From Porphyromonas sp. (GTDB lineage: Bacteria; Bacteroidota; Bacteroidia; Bacteroidales; Paludibacteraceae), in NCBI GenBank assembly GCA_020726365.1, contig DYSC01000004.1, positions 1-35,509 of the forward strand: DNA of 35,509 nucleotides. Direction: 5' to 3'. Made by a program: the position numbers and the translations under genes. Numbering within the stretch: position 1 is the first letter of the stretch; each line of letters begins with the position of its first letter. Below, piece after piece: positions 8,603-18,907 of the stretch. The notes beneath the pieces were generated by a model. That model was not told where the DNA came from. It did no database searches and worked only from the letters and a program-made list of their open reading frames with translations.

Positions 8603-9625
8603 TCACATCGAAACTCTTGAATATGGAGCTTCGTTGAGCGCACAAAATTCATTATTTTGATATTTAAAATAGCCGGTAATCGCTATCATAGCCGCATTGT
8701 CAGTTGTATACGCAAATGGAGGTACAAATACCTTCCATCCATATTTGTTTGCATGCTGTTGAAAAGCCTCTCGCAATGCAGAGTTGGCCGAAACGCCACC
8801 GGCTAACGCCACTTGATAAATATTTAAGTCTTTTGCTGCCTTTCGTAATTTTGCCATAAGTATCTCAACAACTGTATATTGTATAGATGCACACAAGTCA
8901 TTTAAGTTTTCGGCAATAAAGTTTGGGTTTTCTTTTATTTTATCGCGGACAAGATACAAAAACGACGTTTTTAAACCACTAAAGCTATAATTGTATTCGG
9001 GAATTTGCGGTTTACTGAATACAAAGGCCTGTGGATTTCCTTGTTTAGCCAATCGATCTACATGAGGACCTCCGGGGTAAGGTAAGCCCATTACTTTGGC
9101 ACATTTATCAAAAGCCTCGCCAGCAGCATCATCAATGGTTTGACCAACAATTTCCATATCGCTATACGAACGTACCACAATTATCTGCGAATTTCCACCC
9201 GAAACAAGCAAACATAAAAACGGGAATTCGGGAAATTGCTCGTTGTCAGTACCTTCGCTTATAAAGTGCGCCAATACGTGTGCCTGAAGATGATTTACAT
9301 CTACTATCGGAATTTCGAGAGCCTGAGCAAATCCCTTAGCAAACGAAGTTCCTACCAACAGCGAACCCAATAAACCAGGACCACGCGTAAATGCCACAGC
9401 ACTGAGGTCGGTTTTCGAAACACCGGCAACAGTCAAAGCCTCATTTACAACAGGTATAATGTTTTGTTGATGCGCACGCGATGCAAGTTCAGGAACTACG
9501 CCACCATACTTAGCGTGTACAGACTGCGAAGCCGTAATATTCGACAGTAAAACACCATCTTTAATGACAGCAGCAGAAGTATCATCGCACGACGACTCAA
9601 TTCCGAGTATAACAATAGAATTCAT
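8603..9625 (-). CDS. tsaD: tRNA N6-adenosine threonylcarbamoyltransferase TsaD
   Basis: Start at MNSIVILGIESSCDDTSAAV; HxxxH (HLQAHVLAH), VSGGNSQI and ALAGGVSANSALR motifs. Confidence 0.96.
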   Translation of the reverse strand: MNSIVILGIESSCDDTSAAVIKDGVLLSNITASQSVHAKYGGVVPELASRAHQQNIIPVVNEALTVAGVSKTDLSAVAFTRGPGLLGSLLVGTSFAKGFAQALEIPIVDVNHLQAHVLAHFISEGTDNEQFPEFPFLCLLVSGGNSQIIVVRSYSDMEIVGQTIDDAAGEAFDKCAKVMGLPYPGGPHVDRLAKQGNPQAFVFSKPQIPEYNYSFSGLKTSFLYLVRDKIKENPNFIAENLNDLCASIQYTVVEILMAKLRKAAKDLNIYQVALAGGVSANSALREAFQQHANKYGWKVFVPPFAYTTDNAAMIAITGYFKYQNNEFCALNEAPYSRVSM

Positions 9626-9670
9626 TTGTGATTTTGGAACAATAATTGTGTAATAGAGGTACGTGAAAAA

Positions 9671-9692
9671 CAAAAATAAATCACTATTTTTG
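9671..9692. promoter_or_regulatory. Possible divergent -7 boxes for tsaD (CAAAAATA 9671-9678) and tamB (TATTTTTG 9685-9692)
   Basis: Both match TAnnTTTG; no clear -33 TTG found for either. Confidence 0.35.
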
Positions 9693-9700
9693 CATAAATA

Positions 9701-12700
9701 ATGCTCAAAGGTATAAAAAAATCGATAAACATATTTCTAAATTTCGTTGCAGTAATCGTTTTGATTGCGGCTATGTTACCTATTTCCCTGCAAAACAGCC
9801 GAATACAGAATTATTTTTCTGACATTATTGAAAATGAAATTTCGCGCAAAATTAATTCGAAAGTTACAATCGGGCAAATTGATTACCGACTTTTCAACAC
9901 CATTCGTATCAAAGACCTCTATGTGGCAGATTTGCAAAAAGATACGCTTCTACATGTTGATAAAACCTATTTAAATTTTCATTTTCGAAAACTATTCGCA
10001 GGCAAAATTATTTTTAATGCTATTGAATTTGAAGAACTTAGAGGAAATTTAAAACAATACCCGGATGGTAAAACAAATCTCGATTTTATTATCGAAGCAT
10101 TTAAAAAGCCGGAAACAAATAAAAAATCGGAAGTTGAATATCAAATTGAAAAATTAGAGTTAAGAGAATCTGATATTCACTTTAAAGTATTTTCGAACAC
10201 AAAAACTAATCGAAAAAGCAAGTTCGACCCTACCAATATGCATTTTAGAGCAATAAATGCCGATATTGCTTTAAACAAATTAAATGCCGATACACTTAGT
10301 CTTAATATTAAAAATTTGAGTTTTAACGAAAAATCGGGTTTTGAACTCAAAAGATTCAGTTCGCAGATTTTTGGTTCGAATAAAGGCGCCACCATTCAGT
10401 ATATCGATATTGAAATGCCCGAAACTAAACTTTCGCTATCGGATATTAAGCTAAAATACGACAGTTTGAGCGAATTCAAAAATTTTAGTCAAAAAGTTAA
10501 GTTTCTTATTCCTATTAATCGTTCATCGATAAATTTATCCGATTTAAAAGCATTTGTGCCTGAATTTGAAAAATTGACCGAGTTTGTAGATGTTAGTGGA
10601 GTTATTTCGGGTAGTATTTCGAATTTAAAGCTAAAGCAACTCGAACTGCAACATGGTAAATCGTTTTATCTGAATTCAGATATCGAAATCAGCGGCCTTC
10701 CTTCTATTCAGGACGCATTTATTTACACTGATATTAAATCACTTACAATAAACAGAAACGAAATTCAGGATTTTGTTTCGAGCATCACCAACAAACCGCT
10801 AATACTTCCTAAAGAATTAAATAATTTGGGAATGATAAACTATAAAGGGAATATTACCGGATTTTTAAGCAACCTTGTAACCTACGGAAGTTTGAAAACT
10901 TCTATAGGCACACTCTCGACCGATATTTTGTTGAAATTCGAAAACGACCTGAAAGATCTCACTTATAGTGGAAAACTCAAAACAAACAAGTTACAGATCA
11001 ACAAGTTATTAAATTCTGATAAAGTTGGGAATATTACTATGAGTATTTCGACCAAAGGTACCAAACTTTCGGGTAAAGCTCTGAAAGGAAGTGTAATAGG
11101 CGAAATAAACAGTTTAGACATTTTAAATTATAAATACAACGATATTAAATTGGATGGAAAGTACGATGGATCGGGTTTTGACGGCAGTGTGAGTGTGAAT
11201 GACAAAAATATTCTTGCTGATTTCAAGGGAATTATCGACTTAACTAAAAAATTACCCGTATTCGATTTTGACTTAAAAGTTGAAAATGCAAATTTGAACG
11301 CGCTGAATTTTACAAAACAATATGCAGGTTCGTCGCTTTCGTTTACAGGAAAAACAAATATGACCGGTAAAACAGCCGATGATATTAATGGTTATGTTTC
11401 GTTTAATCATATTTTATTTACCAATAAAAATAAAACACTTAATATCGATGATATCAAATTTATTAGCAGAATATCAGACGATTATACAAACTTTTCTATT
11501 AATTCTGATTTTATTAACGGGACTTTTTCCGGACAATTCAGGTATAGTAAAGTGCCTGCAATTGTAAATAATATTTTGAAAAATTATTTACCATCACTCT
11601 CAACAAAAAATTCGGATAAACTAAATTTGAACGACAATATTGCTGTCAATTTAACTATTTCAAATACCAAATCAATTACTGAGGTACTCGAACTACCTTT
11701 TGAACTCAATGGAACTACTCAGGTAACAAGTAATATCAGCAACAATACGAACAAAATTAATTTAGAAGCAGATGTGCCAAAATTCAGATACAATAAACAG
11801 AAATTTGAAAAAATAACGCTAAACATAGAGAATGTAGGAAAACTCCTGGAGATGAATATTCGTGGGCAAATGCTACAAAAAAACGGCATTACAAGCCTGT
11901 TTGCTAACGCTTCAGCTTCTGCCGATACAATATCGAGTTCAGTGGGTTGGCAGTCGAATTCGAAAAAAGTTACAAACGCAGGTGAAATTTCGACCTTTGC
12001 CCGCTTGCGAAACGAAAATGGTAAAATTGCAGCCAATATTGAGTTTAGACCATCGCAACTGATTATTGCCGATTCTATTTGGAATATTAAAAATAGCTCC
12101 ATTGATTTAAATACTGATAGTACCATCAAAATTAATAAATTTCGATTTGAAAATAATACACAGTATATTTTTGCGGATGGTTTAATATCTAAAAAACTCG
12201 GTAATAATATCCAGTTTGCGATGAATAATATCGATTTGGGTTTTATTTTTCAGTTATTAAAACTCAAAAGCATCAATATAGGCGGTAACGTTTCGGGGAA
12301 AGCTTCGCTGCTAACAAAGGAAAATCAACCTGTATTTCTGGCCGATTTGCGGGTGAAAAATGCTACACTGAACAAAGAAAGTATCGGAAATGCACACATA
12401 AAGTCGACATGGAATAATGCGAATAGTCAGATGATGTTAGATGCAAATTTTGTAAAAGACAATAACGATTCGATAGGTGTGGCTAAAGGAATTTTCGAAC
12501 CAAAAACCGATTCATTGGATGTGGTTTTCGACTTGAAAGGATTGCCTATCAGCTTTTTACAACGATATTTCGATGGAGTAGTAAGTAATGTAAAAGGTTA
12601 CGGTTACGGAAAACTGCGTATGTTTGGACATACAGAAACCATTGGTTTTGAAGGAACTGCATTTATCGACAAAGCACAAATGATGGTAGATGTATTGAAA

Positions 12701-14143
12701 ACAAATTATTTTTTTAACGATACAATACGACTTACACAAAAATCAATTGAATTAAAAAATTTAGATTTTTTTGATGCAGAGCGCAACAGAGGGACTATAA
12801 ATGGTATTGTTCATCATGATGGCACTTTTAAGGAAATGAATTACAATATTAATATCAAAGCTAAAAATATTATTGGTATTGATACACATTCGCACGATAA
12901 TGATTATTTTTATGGCAAAGCATATATTACCGGAACAGTAAAAATTACTGGAAATGATAACGAGTCGAATATAGTTGTTAATGGAGTTACGCAACCTAAA
13001 TCGAAAGCATTTATACAGATGGGAGGTGCTTCAACAGCTTCGGACAATAGTTTTATACGATTCGAAAGTCCGACAACAGCAACCGATTCAACACCAAAAG
13101 TGGTAGATAAAAATCGCTTCAACACCAAGGTTGATTTAAATATTGATGTAACCAATGATGCTGATATGCAACTGATTGTAGACCCCAAAGCCGGCGATGT
13201 AATTGCCGGACGTGGAAGTGGTAGTTTACGTGTGCAATTTGATACTTTTTCGGATATAAAACTTTATGGAACATATACCATAAATAGTGGATATTATTTA
13301 TTTACGCTTCAAACCATTGTGCGAAAAGAATTTAAAATTGACAATGGCAGTACGCTTTCGTGGACTGGTGATCCCTTTGGCGCAAAGGTAAATATTCGTG
13401 CCATTTATCCACTTACAGCTTCGTTGAGCAACATTATTGATGCTACGGAGTTATCTACATCGGCGCGGCGTACGAGTATGCCGGTAAATTGTATTCTGAA
13501 GCTTACCGACGATTTGGCGACACCCAATATTAAGTTCGAAATTGACCTGCCAACTGCCGATGAAAGTTTGAAACAAAGAGTGCGAAGCGTTATAAATACA
13601 GAAGAGATGATGAATCGTCAGATTGCTTATTTGCTGGTTGCAAATAGTTTTTATAACCCTGAAATAACAACTTCTTCTAATCAAGGTGCGCTTAACTCGT
13701 TTATAACTTCTACGTTAAGCTCACATTTAAATAATTTTATTCAGAAAACATTTAAAAACGATATACTTTCCGTTGGTTTCGATTGGCAACAAACCGATGT
13801 AACTGATAACCAATACAAAGCACAGGTTATGCTTCAACCAAACGACCGAATTACACTGAATGGAAATGTAGGTATACGCGATGATAATTTTGTTGTAAAT
13901 CCCGAAGACAGGTATATGTGGGATGTGGATTTTGAATATTCGCTTACCCATAATGGCAAACTCCGCTTTAAAGCTTACAGCCACACCATCGACCGCGCAC
14001 AATTGAAAGAAGCCAAAACAACCCAAGGAATGGGGTTTGTGTATAAAGAAGATTTTCAGAGTGTTTCCGAAATGTTTAATTACTATTGGAGAGCATTTTC
14101 TGAAAAAATTAAAATTAAATCCGAGTCGAAAATTAAAGAATGA
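9701..14143 (+). CDS. tamB: Translocation/assembly module TamB (DUF490) family protein
   Basis: 1480 aa, single N-terminal TM, long AsmA/TamB-like repeats, C-terminal GRGSGSLRVQFDTFSDIKLYGTYTINSGYYLFTLQ typical of the TamB domain. Confidence 0.9.
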   Translation: MLKGIKKSINIFLNFVAVIVLIAAMLPISLQNSRIQNYFSDIIENEISRKINSKVTIGQIDYRLFNTIRIKDLYVADLQKDTLLHVDKTYLNFHFRKLFAGKIIFNAIEFEELRGNLKQYPDGKTNLDFIIEAFKKPETNKKSEVEYQIEKLELRESDIHFKVFSNTKTNRKSKFDPTNMHFRAINADIALNKLNADTLSLNIKNLSFNEKSGFELKRFSSQIFGSNKGATIQYIDIEMPETKLSLSDIKLKYDSLSEFKNFSQKVKFLIPINRSSINLSDLKAFVPEFEKLTEFVDVSGVISGSISNLKLKQLELQHGKSFYLNSDIEISGLPSIQDAFIYTDIKSLTINRNEIQDFVSSITNKPLILPKELNNLGMINYKGNITGFLSNLVTYGSLKTSIGTLSTDILLKFENDLKDLTYSGKLKTNKLQINKLLNSDKVGNITMSISTKGTKLSGKALKGSVIGEINSLDILNYKYNDIKLDGKYDGSGFDGSVSVNDKNILADFKGIIDLTKKLPVFDFDLKVENANLNALNFTKQYAGSSLSFTGKTNMTGKTADDINGYVSFNHILFTNKNKTLNIDDIKFISRISDDYTNFSINSDFINGTFSGQFRYSKVPAIVNNILKNYLPSLSTKNSDKLNLNDNIAVNLTISNTKSITEVLELPFELNGTTQVTSNISNNTNKINLEADVPKFRYNKQKFEKITLNIENVGKLLEMNIRGQMLQKNGITSLFANASASADTISSSVGWQSNSKKVTNAGEISTFARLRNENGKIAANIEFRPSQLIIADSIWNIKNSSIDLNTDSTIKINKFRFENNTQYIFADGLISKKLGNNIQFAMNNIDLGFIFQLLKLKSINIGGNVSGKASLLTKENQPVFLADLRVKNATLNKESIGNAHIKSTWNNANSQMMLDANFVKDNNDSIGVAKGIFEPKTDSLDVVFDLKGLPISFLQRYFDGVVSNVKGYGYGKLRMFGHTETIGFEGTAFIDKAQMMVDVLKTNYFFNDTIRLTQKSIELKNLDFFDAERNRGTINGIVHHDGTFKEMNYNINIKAKNIIGIDTHSHDNDYFYGKAYITGTVKITGNDNESNIVVNGVTQPKSKAFIQMGGASTASDNSFIRFESPTTATDSTPKVVDKNRFNTKVDLNIDVTNDADMQLIVDPKAGDVIAGRGSGSLRVQFDTFSDIKLYGTYTINSGYYLFTLQTIVRKEFKIDNGSTLSWTGDPFGAKVNIRAIYPLTASLSNIIDATELSTSARRTSMPVNCILKLTDDLATPNIKFEIDLPTADESLKQRVRSVINTEEMMNRQIAYLLVANSFYNPEITTSSNQGALNSFITSTLSSHLNNFIQKTFKNDILSVGFDWQQTDVTDNQYKAQVMLQPNDRITLNGNVGIRDDNFVVNPEDRYMWDVDFEYSLTHNGKLRFKAYSHTIDRAQLKEAKTTQGMGFVYKEDFQSVSEMFNYYWRAFSEKIKIKSESKIKE

Positions 14144-14763
14144 AAAGAATAATTTTAGCAATTGTAACTGTGTATTTCGTGGCAGGTACAGTATTGGCAA
14201 TACCCACCGATAGTGTTTTTTTGAAAATGCCGGATAATTTACTTCCAACACTCGCCAGGAAACAACGTTACGAACTTGCTGAATACTATAAGGCAGGAAA
14301 AGCTGATAGTGTTCCTAATTTATTCGGACACAATTCAATACTTCAAAAATACGATACTGCGAGCTGCCATATTTTGTTAAAAACCTCGTATACAGGGACT
14401 ACTGAGATTAAAAAATTTACTTTTTCGGATAATAAACTCGTATTTGGAATAATTCAAACTGTAGATCAGCCATTTAAAAACTCCAATATTCAATTTTTTA
14501 CCGAAGATTGGCAGCCCTTAAAAATTGCAGTGGATATTCCTGATTTTAAAACGTGGATAAACGAAAAACAGCTTTTAGAATCAGGATTGGAGCCTGTTTG
14601 GATTAAAAATTTACTTCAAAATAAGTATTTTTCGATGCATTTTACAGAATCAAATGAACTTGAAATCGAAAATAACGTTTTAAGTACGCTTAGTTTGGAA
14701 GACCAAAAAATGGTAGAACCATTTTTTGAAAACAAAACTATTCGATTAAATTTTGTAAAATAA
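14140..14763 (+). CDS. DUF3256-like secreted protein
   Basis: Signal peptide, TDSVFLKMPDNLLPTLARKQRYELAEYYKAGKADSVPNLFG; start overlaps the tamB stop. Confidence 0.75.
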   Translation: MKRIILAIVTVYFVAGTVLAIPTDSVFLKMPDNLLPTLARKQRYELAEYYKAGKADSVPNLFGHNSILQKYDTASCHILLKTSYTGTTEIKKFTFSDNKLVFGIIQTVDQPFKNSNIQFFTEDWQPLKIAVDIPDFKTWINEKQLLESGLEPVWIKNLLQNKYFSMHFTESNELEIENNVLSTLSLEDQKMVEPFFENKTIRLNFVK

Positions 14764-14769
14764 CCCAAT

Positions 14770-15522
14770 ATGCAACTGACTACCAACGAGTATACAAAAG
14801 TAAAACCCTACAACAAACACGAAGCGAAAACGAAACAACTTTCGCGCATGTTCAACACCATTTCTACAAAATATGATGCTTTTAACGATATAATGACCTG
14901 GGGAATGGCTCGTTATTGGCGCAAAAAAGCTTTACAAAGTCTGAAGCCTTTCAATCCTAAAACGATTCTCGACATTGCCACCGGAACTGGCGATATTTGC
15001 ATAAAAGCTTTTTCGTATCTTCGCCCCGAATCGGCAGTTGGTGTGGATATTTCGGACAAAATGATGGAAATCGGAAAGCAAAAAGTAGAGAAGGCAGGTT
15101 TATCCGGCAAAATTTCGTTCGAAGTACAGGATTGCGCAACATTGACTTTCGGCGATGCAACATTTGATGCAGCCACCATATCGTTTGGAATTCGTAATTT
15201 TGAGCGGTTAGATGAAAGTCTGCAACAAATACGCCGTGTTCTTAAACCAAAAGGTCATTTGCTGATACTCGAAATGAATGAACCACAAAAAGGCTTATTA
15301 TTAGCAGCTTATAAACTTTACACACGCATTTTTGTAGGGCTCACTTCGCGCATTTTATCCAACGACACCAAAGCCTACGATTACCTGCAACAATCGATGC
15401 ATGTATTTGCAAGTGGCGAAAAATTACTAAGAATATTGGAAAATAACGGATTCGGACAAATAAAATACCACAAATTCACCTTTGGTGTATGCAGCATGTA
15501 TCTGGTGGAAAAAGTGGATTAA
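14770..15522 (+). CDS. ubiE: Demethylmenaquinone methyltransferase (UbiE/MenG)
   Basis: MFNTISTKYDAFNDIMTWGMARYWRKKAL, DIATGTGDICI, SFGIRNFERLDESLQQIRRVLKPKG. Confidence 0.96.
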   Translation: MQLTTNEYTKVKPYNKHEAKTKQLSRMFNTISTKYDAFNDIMTWGMARYWRKKALQSLKPFNPKTILDIATGTGDICIKAFSYLRPESAVGVDISDKMMEIGKQKVEKAGLSGKISFEVQDCATLTFGDATFDAATISFGIRNFERLDESLQQIRRVLKPKGHLLILEMNEPQKGLLLAAYKLYTRIFVGLTSRILSNDTKAYDYLQQSMHVFASGEKLLRILENNGFGQIKYHKFTFGVCSMYLVEKVD

Positions 15523-16802
15523 TTATTTTTGCCGCGCAACAAATTTATATTGCCTTTTACATTGTATTTTTCACCATCGGCTCCAAGCGCTTCGATAACA
15601 TAAAAATAAGCTCCCTGAGTGGCCGAACGACCATTAATTTTGCCATCCCAACCTTTCTGAGGATCAGTCCAATAAAATACCTTTTGTTGCCAACGATTGA
15701 AAACCCAACAACGAAATTCGACTATAGATTTGTAGGCTACTCTGAACTCTTCGTTTATGCCATCGCCATTAGGTGTAAAAACACGTGGCACCTCTAATCT
15801 CGATTCCACCACTTTTATAGTTAGAGAATCACTAAACTGACAATTGGTTGTATTACTGACAGTTAATTTTACGTTATAGGTTCCTGCTTCGGTAAACGTA
15901 AAACGCAAATCCTGATCGTTACGTGTAAAAAGTAAACTTTTATCTTTCAGAATTTGCCATTCGTAAAATTCGGCAACTGGCAAATTGGCATTACTTGCAA
16001 AAACAATTTCGATAGGTGCCGAAGCCGTTGTAATATCTGCCTTTTCGGGGCGGTCATCCTCGTTTAGCTCTGTTCGGGTTGAAGCTGTATTTACAATATG
16101 ACATTCCACTTTTACAGCACTGTAGAGTGGCGATTCAATTTCGAATGGTGCTAATCCCAAATCGGTTGCAAAGTTATCGCCTGTTAGTTTGAATTTCGTA
16201 TCACAAAGTGGTGGTTCTAAAACTGATAAAGAGAATGCTGGCAGCTTATATTCAATGTTCATTTCCTTATCAGTCCATGCTTTGGTACTTTCCGACCATT
16301 CTTTTGTTGCATATTTCAACTGAAAAGTGCGTGGAATTGTAACAGTTGTATTCGATGGTGTTTTGTACTGCAAAGGTAAAACTGAATGATTTAGGTTCAA
16401 AATCAATTCATTACATTGTTCACTGGGTTTGTCTTCCGGAATTAAAGAGGTAAAAGCAGGAAGATAATTTTTATAATCTATCACCCATACGTATTTTTTA
16501 TCGCCATCAATTTCTACTATATATCCCGTTGCATCTTCAATATTAGTATTAATGCTATCGTATTGCAATACAATATAGTTTGTTGGAGATGTAAACTTTG
16601 ACCATTTTATAGAAGTTGAATTTTCTTTATATTCAATTTCGGTTTGTGACGTGATGCCATCAAACACAAATAAGTAATCGATACCGTTCAATTTTTGACC
16701 ATTTAATTCGGTATATATTCTGTGCGTTCCGGTTGCTGTAAATTGAGCCTGAGTAATTAAAGCACTAAAAATCAACGTATAAAAAAGCAAAAATCTTTTC
16801 AT
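15519..16802 (-). CDS. Secreted protein with PKD-like domain and gliding motility-associated (CHU_C, type B T9SS) C-terminal domain
   Basis: Signal peptide; PRVFTPNGDGINEEFRVAYKSIVEFRCWVFNRWQQKVFYWTDPQKGWDGKINGRSATQGAYFYVI signature. Confidence 0.9.
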   Translation of the reverse strand: MKRFLLFYTLIFSALITQAQFTATGTHRIYTELNGQKLNGIDYLFVFDGITSQTEIEYKENSTSIKWSKFTSPTNYIVLQYDSINTNIEDATGYIVEIDGDKKYVWVIDYKNYLPAFTSLIPEDKPSEQCNELILNLNHSVLPLQYKTPSNTTVTIPRTFQLKYATKEWSESTKAWTDKEMNIEYKLPAFSLSVLEPPLCDTKFKLTGDNFATDLGLAPFEIESPLYSAVKVECHIVNTASTRTELNEDDRPEKADITTASAPIEIVFASNANLPVAEFYEWQILKDKSLLFTRNDQDLRFTFTEAGTYNVKLTVSNTTNCQFSDSLTIKVVESRLEVPRVFTPNGDGINEEFRVAYKSIVEFRCWVFNRWQQKVFYWTDPQKGWDGKINGRSATQGAYFYVIEALGADGEKYNVKGNINLLRGKNN

Positions 16803-16863
16803 GTAAAAAGTATATTGAGCATTTTAAAATATAAAAATAATGTTTGATATTTCTATTACCATA

Positions 16864-16893
16864 CAAAGGTACAGATTTCTATTTAAAAACAAA
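16864..16893 (-). promoter_or_regulatory. Promoter of the CHU_C gene
   Basis: Minus strand TTTTG-N18-TACCTTTG (plus CAAAGGTA 16864-16871). Confidence 0.45.
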
Positions 16894-17013
16894 AAAAAGT
16901 GGGATTTATTGCCGTTAATTCCATTACAACGTTTATTTTTAGTAATTTTGCATTCAAAATATTTTTTCGGAATAATAATTGTGTCTCGATCGTTGTATCA
17001 TAAAACAATAAAT

Positions 17014-18843
17014 ATGAAAACATTCCATTCTATTTTAATTGCGATTTTAATACTTTTTGTTTTTCATCTCAATGCTCAGGAAAATTATCAATACAAAAAA
17101 ATTGATGGTAAAGAGTATATATTATATTCCGTGCAGCCCGGCGAAGGATTGTATGGCATTGGACGGAAATTTAATATAGCTGTAAAAGAGTTGAACACAC
17201 TGAATCCCGAGGCAGCCAACGGTTTGAAAACGGGGCAGATACTGTTGATTCCTGTTACTAAAGACTCCAAAAAAGCAATTGCAACTACCAATGAACCAAC
17301 TACTCAAAGTGCAGTTAATCAAAGTACTAACTCCGAAAAATCACAATACATTGAACATATTGTCGAAAAGCGACAAACGCTTTTTGCTATTAGCCGAAAA
17401 TATGATGTTTCGCAGAATGAACTCAAAGAACTTAATCCAGAGTTGGAAAATGGCGTACGTGCAGGTATGGTATTGCGTATTCAAAAAATTGATGAAAATG
17501 AAAAACTGCAAAGCAAGAAAAATAAAAAAGAGGCGAAAACCATACAAATCAAACACATTGTGAAACCAAAAGAAACGTTATATGCTATCAGCAAACAATA
17601 TAATGTGGATGTGGAAGATATTATCAAACTAAACCCTACCGCTCTTGCTTCGTTAATTATTGGTTCGGAGCTTACTATCGAAGTTAAAAAAGAGATTGCT
17701 GCTTCGCTCGATAAAACCGAAGCTAAACCTGCCGAACAAGAAATTATCAAGCCACAGCAAACGAATAACGAACCACAATACTTGACACGATTGACCAAAA
17801 ATGTAAAACCAAATAATTCTCCAATAAAAATTGCTGTTTTATTACCTTTAGTAATCGAAAATACGAAAGCGGATGCCGTTAACGAACGTTTTCAGGAGTT
17901 TTATGCCGGCTTTTTGTTGGCTGCAAACGAGGCAAAAAGTAAAGGCGTAAGCATTGATATACTAACTTTTGATACCGAAAAAACAGAAGAAAAAATAGTA
18001 GAGGTACTTCAGAGCAGGGAATTAAAATCAGTTAATTTGATTATAGGACCGGCTTATTCCAATCAGGTTTCGTATGTAAGCGATTTTGCAAAAACCAATA
18101 AAATTAATGCAATTATTCCTTTTACTTCCAAAGTAACAGATATTAGCGACAATCCTTATTTACTCCAATTTAATCCTTCGCAAAGTATTGAAACAGAATA
18201 CTTAACTAACTTATTGACAACTCGATACAAGAATGATAATATTGTATTTATTGATCTTCCAAACGTACCTGACAACGATGGCGGATTTGAATGTTCGTCG
18301 AACTTGAAACAACTATTGAAGAGTAAAAACAGAAAATTCAATGTTATTGATACAATACCCAATCAATCGCTTCAAACTGCAGTAGCTTTTGAAAAAGAAA
18401 AATCGAATATTGTTATTTTTAATACAGATAAGTTTTCGAGTATTTTTCCATATTTGAGTTTCCTTAATGCGAATGCTTTGGATTACAACATTTTACTATA
18501 CGAACAATACAGTTGGAAGAATCAGAATGCGCAGGTAAAATTTAAATCGTTTAGCATCGCTCCTTTCAAACCCTTACTGAATGATGTAGATTTTAATAAT
18601 TATACGACCCTATTCAAAAATTATTTTAATTGGAGAATAACTTCAGTAAATCCGCGATACGATGTATTGGGCTATGATTTAGGCAATTATGCTATCGCTA
18701 TGATTTACGAATTGGGACCGCAATTTGGTTGGGGAAAAACAGAATTACCTTTAGCATCAGGCATTCAATCGTATTTAAAATTTGAGCGTTCGACACACTC
18801 GGGCGGATTTGTAAATACACAACTTTACCAACACGAAAAATAA
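17014..18843 (+). CDS. LysM peptidoglycan-binding protein with type-1 periplasmic-binding-like C-terminal domain
   Basis: Start chosen at MKTFHSILIAILILFVFHLNAQ (signal peptide). Three LysM repeats (YSVQPGEGLYGIGRKFN, HIVEKRQTLFAISRKYDV, HIVKPKETLYAISKQYNV), then IKIAVLLPLVIEN...GPAYSNQVSYVSDFAKTNKINAIIPFTS. Confidence 0.85.
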   Translation: MKTFHSILIAILILFVFHLNAQENYQYKKIDGKEYILYSVQPGEGLYGIGRKFNIAVKELNTLNPEAANGLKTGQILLIPVTKDSKKAIATTNEPTTQSAVNQSTNSEKSQYIEHIVEKRQTLFAISRKYDVSQNELKELNPELENGVRAGMVLRIQKIDENEKLQSKKNKKEAKTIQIKHIVKPKETLYAISKQYNVDVEDIIKLNPTALASLIIGSELTIEVKKEIAASLDKTEAKPAEQEIIKPQQTNNEPQYLTRLTKNVKPNNSPIKIAVLLPLVIENTKADAVNERFQEFYAGFLLAANEAKSKGVSIDILTFDTEKTEEKIVEVLQSRELKSVNLIIGPAYSNQVSYVSDFAKTNKINAIIPFTSKVTDISDNPYLLQFNPSQSIETEYLTNLLTTRYKNDNIVFIDLPNVPDNDGGFECSSNLKQLLKSKNRKFNVIDTIPNQSLQTAVAFEKEKSNIVIFNTDKFSSIFPYLSFLNANALDYNILLYEQYSWKNQNAQVKFKSFSIAPFKPLLNDVDFNNYTTLFKNYFNWRITSVNPRYDVLGYDLGNYAIAMIYELGPQFGWGKTELPLASGIQSYLKFERSTHSGGFVNTQLYQHEK

Positions 18844-18845
18844 AA

Positions 18846-18882
18846 AACTGCCGACTTAGATTAGTAAGTCGGCAGTTCTATT
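18846..18882. terminator. Intrinsic terminator between convergent genes
   Basis: AACTGCCGACTTA-GATTAG-TAAGTCGGCAGTT, perfect 13-bp stem, followed by TCTATTTT. Confidence 0.85.
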
Positions 18883-18907
18883 TTACAGTGTGATTTAGCA
18901 ATAATTT

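Noticed and set aside
12557-14251. Minus-strand ORFs antisense to tamB
   Set aside because: Low-complexity shadow ORFs; tamB frame is continuous and family-consistent.
7984-16802. A joint exosortase/T9SS secretion island
   Set aside because: The exosortase and the CHU_C protein are separated by housekeeping genes and use different export signals; no link visible.
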